Shown here: positions 18,645 through 25,634 of the stretch, piece by piece | Numbering within the stretch: the stretch's first letter is position 1 | How the letters are laid out: each line of letters starts with the position of its first letter | Origin: Flavobacteriaceae bacterium | GTDB lineage: Bacteria; Bacteroidota; Bacteroidia; Flavobacteriales; Flavobacteriaceae | DNA length: 64,000 nt | Assembly (NCBI GenBank): GCA_028279515.1 | Contig: JANQNQ010000009.1 | Span: 320,429 to 384,428 of the forward strand | Direction: 5' to 3' | Notes under the pieces: model-generated | Database searches by the model: none | The model's input: the letters and a program-made list of their open reading frames with translations, nothing else | Told to the model about the DNA's origin: nothing | Program-made: the position numbers and the translations under genes

Positions 18645-19730
18645 TTAATTATTATACAATGCGAGTAGCTTTTGCGCTGCCGCGAACGGTGATATTTGAT
18701 CATTCTGGATGGTTTGAAGCATAGCAGCCAATTGCTCCTTGATCGTAGGGTCTTGGTAAAACATAGACTTTAGTCGCTCGTCTATGGTTTGCAGCAACCA
18801 AAACTTGTTCTGCTCTTTTCTTTTGTGCTCAAAGAATCCTTGTGTCTTAGCCGTTTTCATATAGTCAAGTATCATGTCCCAAATGGCATCGATACCTTCC
18901 CCTTCAATGGCAGAACAAGTAGTCACTTTGGGTTGCCATCCTGAATCCTTGGCAGGAAATAGATGCAAGGCTCTTTTGAATTCTGTACGAGCAATCTTAG
19001 CACGCTTTACATTGTCGCCATCAGCCTTGTTAATTACAATGGCATCAGCCATTTCGATGATACCACGTTTGATGCCCTGTAATTGATCCCCGGCACCTGC
19101 CAGTTTCAATAGTAAAAAGAAATCGACCATACTGTGCACCGCCGTTTCAGATTGTCCGACCCCAACAGTTTCAATGATGATGGTATCGAATCCAGCGGCT
19201 TCACATAATATGATGGTCTCTCTGGTTTTTCGAGCAACCCCTCCAAGCGATTCTCCAGATGGTGATGGTCTGATAAAGGCATTAGCATCTTTGACAAGTT
19301 CTTCCATACGAGTCTTATCCCCCAAAATACTTCCTTTGGTGACCGAACTACTGGGGTCAACGGCCAACACAGCTACTTTTTTTCCGAGTTTGGTTAGGTG
19401 TTTTCCAAAGGCTTCAATGAAGGTACTTTTACCGACCCCAGGAACACCGGTAATTCCGATGCGTATGGAAGCATTGGCATGTGGCAAGCACTTTTCGATG
19501 ATCTCATTCGCTTTTTTAAGGTGTTTTGGATTGGTGCTTTCTACTAAGGTAATAGCCCGACTGAGCGCTGTTTTGTTGTGCTCAAGTATGCCATCGACCA
19601 ACTCCTGGGTAGACGGTTGCTTTCGGCGCTGTTTCTGAATTTTAGAAATAGATTGATCGTTGGTGATCGCTGGTGGAGCGATTCCATCTTTTTCAGACAA
19701 TGCCGATGTTTTCTTTGTTTTCTCTGACAC
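18645..19730 (-). CDS. meaB: MeaB-family GTPase, chaperone of methylmalonyl-CoA mutase
   Basis: The start codon is GTG. After a basic leader, a P-loop GVPGVGKST appears at about residues 95-103, followed by AVDPSS, the GGVARKT stretch and the NKAD guanine-binding motif, which is the order seen in MeaB/ArgK-type GTPases. MeaB gates cofactor loading and protects methylmalonyl-CoA mutase, a B12-dependent enzyme. The mutase itself is not in the window, but a cobalamin adenosyltransferase lies at 51454. It is next to the DUF2911 gene with a two-base gap. Confidence 0.93.
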   Translation of the reverse strand: MSEKTKKTSALSEKDGIAPPAITNDQSISKIQKQRRKQPSTQELVDGILEHNKTALSRAITLVESTNPKHLKKANEIIEKCLPHANASIRIGITGVPGVGKSTFIEAFGKHLTKLGKKVAVLAVDPSSSVTKGSILGDKTRMEELVKDANAFIRPSPSGESLGGVARKTRETIILCEAAGFDTIIIETVGVGQSETAVHSMVDFFLLLKLAGAGDQLQGIKRGIIEMADAIVINKADGDNVKRAKIARTEFKRALHLFPAKDSGWQPKVTTCSAIEGEGIDAIWDMILDYMKTAKTQGFFEHKRKEQNKFWLLQTIDERLKSMFYQDPTIKEQLAAMLQTIQNDQISPFAAAQKLLALYNN

Positions 19731-19732
19731 GT

Positions 19733-20296
19733 TTATTGCAAGGGAACCGAAACTTTAGTGGTATCCCAAGCCAAAGTTAAGGCAATTCCGTCGGTTTCTT
19801 CAAACCCCATGGTGAATTGTTCCACGGTAGTAGGCAGCGTTTGTACGGGTACTTTGATCTGCAGTGCATCATGATCAGGCTCTCTCGGTGTCTTTTTACC
19901 GCCGCTCATTAGCGTTACTCCCCAATCATACATTTTATCGTTGAAGATCACTGTCCATTCATTCTTGTCGGGGATGGTCCAAACAGTATACTTTCCAGCC
20001 TTGAGGGTTTTTCCGTGGATGGTAATGTCTTTTGAAGTAGAGAATGTTGTGGGCTCGTTGGCACCTGTTCGCCATTCTTGTCCATAAGGCACAAGTCCAC
20101 CAAAAATTTCCCGGTCCTTTTTATAAGGGGCGCAATAGAAAACTTCCATGTCATTTCCTTGATACGTATGAGTGACCGTCATCTCAGGACTGTGCTTCTT
20201 CGTTTGTTTAAGCAGATAAGGCTGCGCCACAAACTTGAACAATAAGAAGAGGGCAACTAGGACAATAACTGTCCATTTCAGTACTTTTTTCATCAT
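19733..20296 (-). CDS. DUF2911 domain protein, membrane-anchored
   Basis: An N-terminal hydrophobic helix (residues 6-24) anchors the protein. The rest matches DUF2911: FGGLVPYGQEWRTGANEPTT, then TLKAGKYTVWTIPDKNEW, which are the conserved tryptophan/glycine blocks of that family. DUF2911 proteins are widespread in Bacteroidota and without a proven function. It abuts meaB and is divergent from the sigma-factor operon. Confidence 0.88.
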   Translation of the reverse strand: MMKKVLKWTVIVLVALFLLFKFVAQPYLLKQTKKHSPEMTVTHTYQGNDMEVFYCAPYKKDREIFGGLVPYGQEWRTGANEPTTFSTSKDITIHGKTLKAGKYTVWTIPDKNEWTVIFNDKMYDWGVTLMSGGKKTPREPDHDALQIKVPVQTLPTTVEQFTMGFEETDGIALTLAWDTTKVSVPLQ

Positions 20297-20422
20297 AATT
20301 TGGTTTTGGTAGTACCTAAAGATATTGAAAATTGATGGAAACTCTATTCCTTAAAATTTTCTAAAAGTTGTATCTTTTTGCAACATCGATTTTTTTGTGG
20401 CGTCTTTAGGATGAATAGCAAT

Positions 20423-20428
20423 GTAACC
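20423..20428 (+). promoter_or_regulatory. GTAACC, possible ECF sigma -35 element
   Basis: This hexamer lies 41 bases before the first start codon of the sigma factor gene. The same GTAACC is found at 44343-44348, 31 bases before the second sigma factor gene. ECF sigma factors commonly recognise an AAC-centred -35 box upstream of their own operon. The -10 side is not clearly conserved, so this is tentative. Confidence 0.25.
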
Positions 20429-20468
20429 CACTGCCTATTGTACATCAAAATTTCTAGAGTTTTGGTGT

Positions 20469-21035
20469 ATGATCGGCACGAAACTAACCAACATGCTTCA
20501 GTTAGAACTGATCGAAAAATGTAAACGAAACGACCGGAAGGCGCAGATGCAGCTTTACAGGCAGTATTGCGATGGGATGTTCTGTGTGGCCAATCGTTTT
20601 GTGAAAAATGTTCAGGACGCCGAAGATGTAATGCAAGAGGCCTTTATCAAAGCTTTTCAGAAATTACATCAATACAAAGGAGAGGTGACCTTTGGAGCTT
20701 GGTTAAAACGAATTGTTATCAACAAAAGCATTGACAAATTGAAAGCCAACAAACAACATTTTGTTTCAACCGACGAGGTACAACTAGAAGTGGTTGACCA
20801 AGACGATTGGATGGTAGAAGATTCGGTTTCGCTAGATCAAATCAAAGGCTGTATCGAACAGCTACCCGAAAAATACAAGTTTGTGGTGATGTTATTCTTG
20901 ATGGAAGGATATGACCATCAAGAGATTTCAGAAATATTGAATATCTCAGAGACTGCTTCCAGAACACAGCTTATGCGTGGGAAGGCAAAACTGAAAGAAC
21001 TATTAAAACAACAGTTACATGGCACAGGATATTAG
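20469..21035 (+). CDS. ECF-family RNA polymerase sigma factor
   Basis: Region 2 is clear (QDAEDVMQEAFIKAFQKL, then the FGAWLKRIVINKSID promoter-binding helix). Region 4 holds the helix-turn-helix (YDHQEISEILNISETASRTQ). The start is either ATG 20469 or ATG 20493 (MLQLELIEKC), and the latter would fit family length better. The gene overlaps the next by 17 bases, and that product has the shape of a membrane anti-sigma factor. The three-gene set probably responds to an envelope signal. Confidence 0.93.
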   Translation: MIGTKLTNMLQLELIEKCKRNDRKAQMQLYRQYCDGMFCVANRFVKNVQDAEDVMQEAFIKAFQKLHQYKGEVTFGAWLKRIVINKSIDKLKANKQHFVSTDEVQLEVVDQDDWMVEDSVSLDQIKGCIEQLPEKYKFVVMLFLMEGYDHQEISEILNISETASRTQLMRGKAKLKELLKQQLHGTGY

Positions 21036-21612
21036 AAAACTGTTTAAAGAACAGCAGTCGCTCGAAAAGAGCCAGCTAGAAACAGGACATGAAGATCGAT
21101 TCTTGGCAAAACTAGAAGACGAACTGCCAGCGAACCAAAGGCGTATCGTACCCTTTTGGTTTATAAAGGCCGCCGCGTCGTTAGTGTTGCTGGTAAGTGC
21201 AGGCTACTTTGCTTACAAGTTCTTTAAACCTACACCTCCGATAGAAGGGGTAGAGGTAGTGGACACGCAAAATCAAAAAACGGACAATCACATATCGTTA
21301 GGAGACATTTCACCGGATCTTAAGAAGATCGAAGATTACTACGTTACCAACATCAATTACGAGCTGTCACAAGTAGACATCAATGATGATAACAAACAAC
21401 TGTTTGATTCGTATATGACCAAACTATCAGAGCTGAACGATGAGTACAAGATACTCAGTGAAGAGCTTAACAAGATTGGTCCAAACGAATTAACGGTCAA
21501 TGCTTTAATAGAAAATTTACAACTGCGGTTACAATTGCTATATCAGTTAAAGAAGAAGTTAAACGAATTAAAAGAGCAAAACAATGAACAAATTCAAAAC
21601 ATGCAAGCTTAA
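21019..21612 (+). CDS. Probable membrane anti-sigma factor, 197 aa
   Basis: The cytoplasmic N-terminus has GHEDRFLAKLEDEL (residues 23-36), a pattern common in Bacteroidota anti-sigma proteins paired with ECF factors. One membrane helix (about 48-67) follows, then a periplasmic coiled coil rich in Leu, Lys and Asn. It starts inside the sigma gene and overlaps the downstream surface-protein gene by 29 bases. It would hold the sigma factor at the membrane until a signal releases it. No anti-sigma zinc motif is seen, so the assignment rests on layout and the short motif. Confidence 0.8.
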   Translation: MAQDIRKLFKEQQSLEKSQLETGHEDRFLAKLEDELPANQRRIVPFWFIKAAASLVLLVSAGYFAYKFFKPTPPIEGVEVVDTQNQKTDNHISLGDISPDLKKIEDYYVTNINYELSQVDINDDNKQLFDSYMTKLSELNDEYKILSEELNKIGPNELTVNALIENLQLRLQLLYQLKKKLNELKEQNNEQIQNMQA

Positions 21613-23032
21613 GTTCATGCTGTTACCGTTTTTGTTGGTGGGAACCCTTGGGTTTTCGCAGCAGACGATGCGTCACACTGAGCGTTTCAACGTAGACAAA
21701 GATGTGGTGATCGATTTAAGTACAACACACACCGACATCGAATTTGAGACTTGGGACAAAAACGAGGTGGTGGTCGAGGCGATCTTTGAGATGGAAGATG
21801 TAAGCAAAGAAGAAGCCGAGAAGTATTTTAAGAAATGGGATTTCGAGGCCAAAGGAAACAGTAAAGAGGTTGAAGTACGATCCAATTTTGGAGGAAATCT
21901 ATTTTTTAGCGGAAACAACAACTTCGTGATCGCTGATATGCCGAATGTGAATATTCAAATTCCGGATATCAATTTTGACTACGATTTTGATAACTACTTT
22001 GAGCTAGAGAGCCTTGAGCCACTGGCAGAGTTGGCTTATGTGATGCCAATGCCTCCAATGCCTCCGATGCCATTCAACAGCTTTAATTTTGATTACGACC
22101 GCTATAAGGATGAAGGCGACAAGTACCTTGACGAATGGAAGAAAGAGTGGAAGGAAAACTTCGATGAAGAGTGGGAGCAAGAGATGAAAGAGTGGAAGGA
22201 AGAAATGGAGGAGCGCAAGCAAGAGATCGCAAAGCGTCGTGAAGAAATGAAGGTGAAGCGTGAAAAGATGAAATTAGAGCGCGAAAAATTGAGAAAAGAA
22301 CGTGAAGTTGTTAGAAAGAAGCAACAAGAAGAACGTGCCAAGCTTCGTAAAGAGCTTAGAAAGGTAGAAAGAAAACAAAGAAAGAATAACAGTTTTATCA
22401 TTTTTTCTGGTGATGGTGACAAAGGATTGAAAATCAAGAAAACCATCAAGATCAAAATGCCAAAAGGTGCTAAACTCAAAATGAATGTGCGTCACGGCGA
22501 AGTAAAACTGGCTCAAAACTTAAAGAACATCAAAGCAACCTTGTCTCATACAAGGTTGCTTGCCGATGTGATCGATGGCGAGCATACCGATATTGAAGCA
22601 TCGTATTCGCCGGTGTTGGTCAATAACTGGAACTACGGTCGTTTGAAGGTAAACCACGAGCGTGATATTCTTTTGCGAAAAGTGAATAGTTTAAAGCTGA
22701 CCTCGAACTCGTCTGACGTTATCATCGAGAACTTGGTGAAGAATAGCATTATCAACGGAAACTTCGGTAAGCTTCAGATCGAAAACATCAATGACAATTT
22801 CGATTCTTTAGACATCATTCTTGAGAATACTGATGCACTATTGGTGTTGCCTTCCTCTTCGTTTGACGTATATGTAAGCGGCGCAAATACAAGAATGAGT
22901 TATCCAGAGAATTTAAAAGTAACCAAGGCCAATAATTATGGCACCCAAGTGGTTAAAGGATACAACCGACAAAGGAATAGCAACCGTACGATCAATATCA
23001 ACGCAAAGTATAGCGAGGTCGTGATGCAATAA
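21584..23032 (+). CDS. Exported DUF4097-like protein with long charged coiled coil
   Basis: A signal peptide (about 1-25, ending GFSQQ) is followed by a beta-rich N-domain. A short Met-Pro tract (MPMPPMPPMPF, about 154-164) comes next, then a highly charged alpha-helical stretch of about 100 residues rich in Glu, Lys and Arg (about 165-265). The C-terminal half is a repetitive beta structure of the DUF4097/adhesin kind. It is probably a periplasmic or surface protein whose amount is controlled by the upstream sigma/anti-sigma pair. No enzyme motif is seen. ATG 21617 is an alternative start. Confidence 0.82.
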   Translation: MNKFKTCKLKFMLLPFLLVGTLGFSQQTMRHTERFNVDKDVVIDLSTTHTDIEFETWDKNEVVVEAIFEMEDVSKEEAEKYFKKWDFEAKGNSKEVEVRSNFGGNLFFSGNNNFVIADMPNVNIQIPDINFDYDFDNYFELESLEPLAELAYVMPMPPMPPMPFNSFNFDYDRYKDEGDKYLDEWKKEWKENFDEEWEQEMKEWKEEMEERKQEIAKRREEMKVKREKMKLEREKLRKEREVVRKKQQEERAKLRKELRKVERKQRKNNSFIIFSGDGDKGLKIKKTIKIKMPKGAKLKMNVRHGEVKLAQNLKNIKATLSHTRLLADVIDGEHTDIEASYSPVLVNNWNYGRLKVNHERDILLRKVNSLKLTSNSSDVIIENLVKNSIINGNFGKLQIENINDNFDSLDIILENTDALLVLPSSSFDVYVSGANTRMSYPENLKVTKANNYGTQVVKGYNRQRNSNRTININAKYSEVVMQ

Positions 23033-23710
23033 TTACTCTACTTCAAAGTCAAAGTAGGTAGTAGGATATGGCTCGTTTCTCAAGGTAAAATGCCACCATT
23101 CGGTATGCAAGGGTCTAAATCCAAACTTTGACATCGTTTCTCTTAACAACATTCTGTTTTTTAATTGCTCTTTATTGATATGCTCACTTCTGGGCCAAGA
23201 AATAGGACCGAAAAAGTCCCAAGCGCTTCCCATATCCAATTCCTTTCCTTTTTGTTCTCCTTCAAGATATATGATCGTAAGATCAACCGTGCTTCCGCGA
23301 CTGTGTCCAGATTTTGAGGCGATATACCCTTCTTTGAAAAGGTGTTGCTTTTTTACTTCGGGATAGTATTTTCGTTTGGTGATCGTATCGTTTAACCGAC
23401 GGGCCCAACGTACAAATTGGTCCACCGCTTGTTGAGGTCTGTAAGCATCATATAACTTAAGCCCTAATCCTTTTTCTTTCAATTCATCTTGTACTTTTTT
23501 TAAGGCGGAAATGGCCTCCAGACTCAAGATGCAAACAGGCTCATTATATCCCTCTATCGGCCTTCCGACGAAATTGTCATTATAGCAATAGCGCATTTCT
23601 AATTGAATGTCGGGGATACTGTCTACGACATACCCAAATCCTTCCGGAAGGTGGTTTTGTGCGAATACTATAAAAGGGGTGAATAGTAAGACGAGAAGTA
23701 GGTTTTTCAT
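23033..23710 (-). CDS. M15-family D-alanyl-D-alanine dipeptidase (VanX/DdpX-like)
   Basis: A signal peptide (about residues 1-17) directs it to the periplasm. The zinc-binding M15 motifs are present: SGHSRGSTVDLT (His and Asp ligands) and EWWHF (catalytic Glu and third ligand His). YDAYRPQQAV is a further family block. VanX-type enzymes cut D-Ala-D-Ala. Outside a van cluster they are thought to recycle peptidoglycan stem peptides, and no vanH or vanA is near. Its stop abuts the previous gene (convergent), and it lies five bases downstream of the CBM9-like gene on the same strand. Confidence 0.92.
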   Translation of the reverse strand: MKNLLLVLLFTPFIVFAQNHLPEGFGYVVDSIPDIQLEMRYCYNDNFVGRPIEGYNEPVCILSLEAISALKKVQDELKEKGLGLKLYDAYRPQQAVDQFVRWARRLNDTITKRKYYPEVKKQHLFKEGYIASKSGHSRGSTVDLTIIYLEGEQKGKELDMGSAWDFFGPISWPRSEHINKEQLKNRMLLRETMSKFGFRPLHTEWWHFTLRNEPYPTTYFDFEVE

Positions 23711-23715
23711 AGGTG

Positions 23716-24444
23716 TTATTCTTTAAGTACGATGGTTCCGAAGATACCAGCATCGATCCATCCCCGGTTTTTATCTTCTCCTGGAACAAAGACCGAACCG
23801 ATAAAGTTTTCACGTGTTTCGCTGGTATCGTTGTCACAATACGCTAGCGCAAACCCTATCTTTTTGTTCGCACTGAGCACCACAGGTGTATTCTCTTTAT
23901 CATCTTGGTACGAATCATCAAAGATGCGGATCAGTAATTCCCATGTGGTGACCTTGCCATCCTGTGTTTTGGCCATGTTTACGTGATCATTGTATAGTTT
24001 TCCTTCTTTGTTAGGCGCCATGTCTACCACATTTCCGTCCATGGCTACGTGATAGGCAAAGGCATTGTGATTAAATTGATGGTCACCTCCTGAGTTGTTT
24101 TCGTCTATAAACACTTCAACGCAATCGTCGTCCCACCAAAGAGTAAGAGGATCCTTATGCTGGTCAAAAAGTACGTCGTCGGTGATTTCGACAAGCAAAT
24201 ACAAACCATCTTCGCGCCAACTCAGTTTGTAGCGCCCACTAAAGTCTTCCGCAGAATAGGGGTTGCCAAGCCAGAGCTGGTCTAAGGGGCGCCATTGCGT
24301 CTTCTGCCAAATGGATTCGTTGGCCTTTCCGTCAATAGTCAGGGTATTTTCCGCTTTAAAAATATCAAAGACTTGATGGTCTTTTTTGGTCGAACAACCA
24401 AAAAGTACAAAAAGAGCAAGAAGCCCAACAATGCTGAATTTCAT
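23716..24444 (-). CDS. CBM9-like carbohydrate-binding lipoprotein
   Basis: The start MKFSIVGLLALFVLFGCST is a lipoprotein signal with lipobox LFGC (Cys17). The rest is one CBM9-like beta-sandwich: LTIDGKANESIWQKTQW at the start, then aromatic-rich strands and WWDDDCVEVFID in the middle. Such domains bind sugars or sit on outer-membrane enzymes, but here the domain stands alone. It probably shares a transcript with the D-Ala-D-Ala dipeptidase. The ligand is unknown. Confidence 0.88.
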   Translation of the reverse strand: MKFSIVGLLALFVLFGCSTKKDHQVFDIFKAENTLTIDGKANESIWQKTQWRPLDQLWLGNPYSAEDFSGRYKLSWREDGLYLLVEITDDVLFDQHKDPLTLWWDDDCVEVFIDENNSGGDHQFNHNAFAYHVAMDGNVVDMAPNKEGKLYNDHVNMAKTQDGKVTTWELLIRIFDDSYQDDKENTPVVLSANKKIGFALAYCDNDTSETRENFIGSVFVPGEDKNRGWIDAGIFGTIVLKE

Positions 24445-24493
24445 AAGGTTGTGGTTTATCTGTTAAAGGTAGCACAACTATTTAAAACAAAAA

Positions 24494-24511
24494 ACCCCGC
24501 TGCTGCGGGGT
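24494..24511 (-). terminator. Rho-independent terminator after msrA
   Basis: The seven-base stem ACCCCGC (24494-24500) pairs with GCGGGGT (24505-24511) around a four-base loop. On the minus strand it is followed by a run of six Ts. It lies six bases past the msrA stop and before the CBM9-like gene, so the two are separate transcripts. Confidence 0.9.
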
Positions 24512-24516
24512 CTTTA

Positions 24517-25188
24517 TTAATGTTGTTTTGCTTCTTCCTTTAGAAGTTCGGGATAGAGTTTCTGAAATCGTCTAAGACGTGGTATCGAAACGTTTCGAAC
24601 GTAAGAATTGTTTGGATGCAATTTTTCATAATCCTGGTGGTAGTCTTCGGCATTGTAAAACTTCTCTAACGGTTTTACCTCGGTAACAATGTCACCATCA
24701 AAGATCTGTTCTTTGGTAAGTTGAGCGATATACTCTTGAATGATCTTCTGCTCTTTTTTATTTGTATAGAAAGCGATCGATCGGTATTGTGTACCACGGT
24801 CGGGTCCTTGACGGTTGAGAGTCGTAGGGTCATGGCTTCCGAAGAAAACTTGTACCAACGTACCGAAGCTCACGACTTTTGGGTCGTAGTATACTTCAAC
24901 AGTTTCAGCATGTCCTGTTCTACCGGTTCCGATCTGGTTGTAGTTTGGATTCTTGGTGTGTCCGCCAGCATAGCCAGAGATAGCTTCTTTAACACCACGT
25001 ACACTTTCAAAGACAGCTTCAACACACCAAAAGCAACCACTAGCAAAATAAGCACGTTCATATCCGCTAAGGTCTTGCCCTGTATTGATGACAATAGGTT
25101 CTGGGTTGTCGATGGGCTTTGTATTCGAAATGCAACTTTGCGCAAAGAATGCAAGAATTAAGAGGGAATTCAGTTTTAAGGCTTTCAT
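24517..25188 (-). CDS. msrA: Peptide-methionine (S)-S-oxide reductase MsrA, exported
   Basis: The catalytic motif GCFWCVEAVF (Cys52 as nucleophile) is present, along with GYAGGHTKNPNYN and the HAETVEVYYDP block. The 223-residue length is longer than cytoplasmic MsrA because of a signal peptide with a Cys at position 19 that could be lipidated; the lipobox (AQSC) is imperfect. It repairs oxidised methionine on envelope proteins. A strong terminator follows. Confidence 0.95.
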   Translation of the reverse strand: MKALKLNSLLILAFFAQSCISNTKPIDNPEPIVINTGQDLSGYERAYFASGCFWCVEAVFESVRGVKEAISGYAGGHTKNPNYNQIGTGRTGHAETVEVYYDPKVVSFGTLVQVFFGSHDPTTLNRQGPDRGTQYRSIAFYTNKKEQKIIQEYIAQLTKEQIFDGDIVTEVKPLEKFYNAEDYHQDYEKLHPNNSYVRNVSIPRLRRFQKLYPELLKEEAKQH

Positions 25189-25336
25189 ATCATTAACAAT
25201 TTTTCTAATAGTCGAAAGATCGTCATTTCCTTACGAACCCACTGTTTTTGTTTTGTTAAAAAGAAGTAGTGAGAAATAAACACTTTTTGAGTAAAAAAGA
25301 CTCCAGTTCTTGTCTTAAAAAGTGTACGATCCTACA

Positions 25337-25355
25337 TCGAAATCTTAGGTTTCGA
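25337..25355. repeat. Imperfect palindrome TCGAAA-N7-TTTCGA
   Basis: TCGAAA (25337-25342) and TTTCGA (25350-25355) are inverted around seven bases. The half-site resembles that of the larger palindrome 40 bases downstream (CGAAA), but the spacing differs, so it may be an auxiliary or unrelated site. Confidence 0.4.
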
Positions 25356-25377
25356 AAAAACACACTAAAATTTTCGC

Positions 25378-25407
25378 AAAATTAACGAAAACGGTTTCGT
25401 TAATTTT
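25378..25407. promoter_or_regulatory. Near-perfect 30-bp palindrome, putative LacI-family operator
   Basis: The halves ATTAACGAAA (25381-25390) and TTTCGTTAAT (25395-25404) are exact inverted repeats around ACGG. With the flanking A and T runs, 14 of 15 base pairs match. The central CG and the flanking AAA and TTT are typical of LacI-family operators. The LacI-family gene at 41868 is the obvious partner, and control of susC is the likely effect. This is an inference from sequence shape and position. Confidence 0.7.
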
Positions 25408-25521
25408 TCACTTGCCTTCAAGGCTTCTCTCAACACCTTTAAAATCAATTGATTGCGTATGTTTTTTTGATTGCGTTTTTGGACGCGCTTGAGTTGTTCA
25501 TTTGAATTTTGTTCTTGCAGA

Positions 25522-25556
25522 TTTGACCAAATAGCCCCGAACGTCCATTAATTTCA
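25522..25556 (+). promoter_or_regulatory. Possible susC promoter
   Basis: TTTG at 25522-25525 and TAATTTCA at 25549-25556 are 23 bases apart. The -7 box departs from TAnnTTTG in its last two bases. It lies downstream of the palindrome at 25378, so regulator binding there would block or modulate it from upstream. Confidence 0.3.
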
Positions 25557-25634
25557 TTGCAGAAAAACACACGTTTTGAGCGTATGTGGCCAACCTCAAA
25601 AACTATTGCTAACCTTTTAAGCATTTAGACCAAA

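Larger units (their letters stand above)
25189..25634 (+). promoter_or_regulatory. 446-bp intergenic regulatory region upstream of susC
   Basis: No gene is seen here. The region separates the divergent msrA and susC genes and is AT-rich. It contains the palindrome at 25378-25407, a second looser inverted repeat at 25337-25355, and a weak promoter match close to susC. The leader of susC is likely long, because the likely promoter is about 80 bases before the start codon. Confidence 0.6.

Noticed and set aside
17900..18703. Longer start of the GT2 gene at 18703
   Set aside because: The extra 30 residues would overlap meaB and do not look like the GT2 family; ATG 18613 begins the normal fold.
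22102..22479. Long minus-strand open frame opposite the charged coiled-coil gene
   Set aside because: It is a Ser/Phe-rich shadow caused by the Glu/Lys-rich codons on the plus strand; no start context or family match.
23033..23710. Vancomycin-resistance gene vanX
   Set aside because: It is of the VanX/DdpX family, but no vanH, vanA or regulator is near, so a peptidoglycan-recycling role is more likely.
25281..25324. CACTTTTT and AAAAAGTG inverted repeat upstream of susC
   Set aside because: Eight-base arms of A and T runs with a 28-base loop in an AT-rich region are likely chance.
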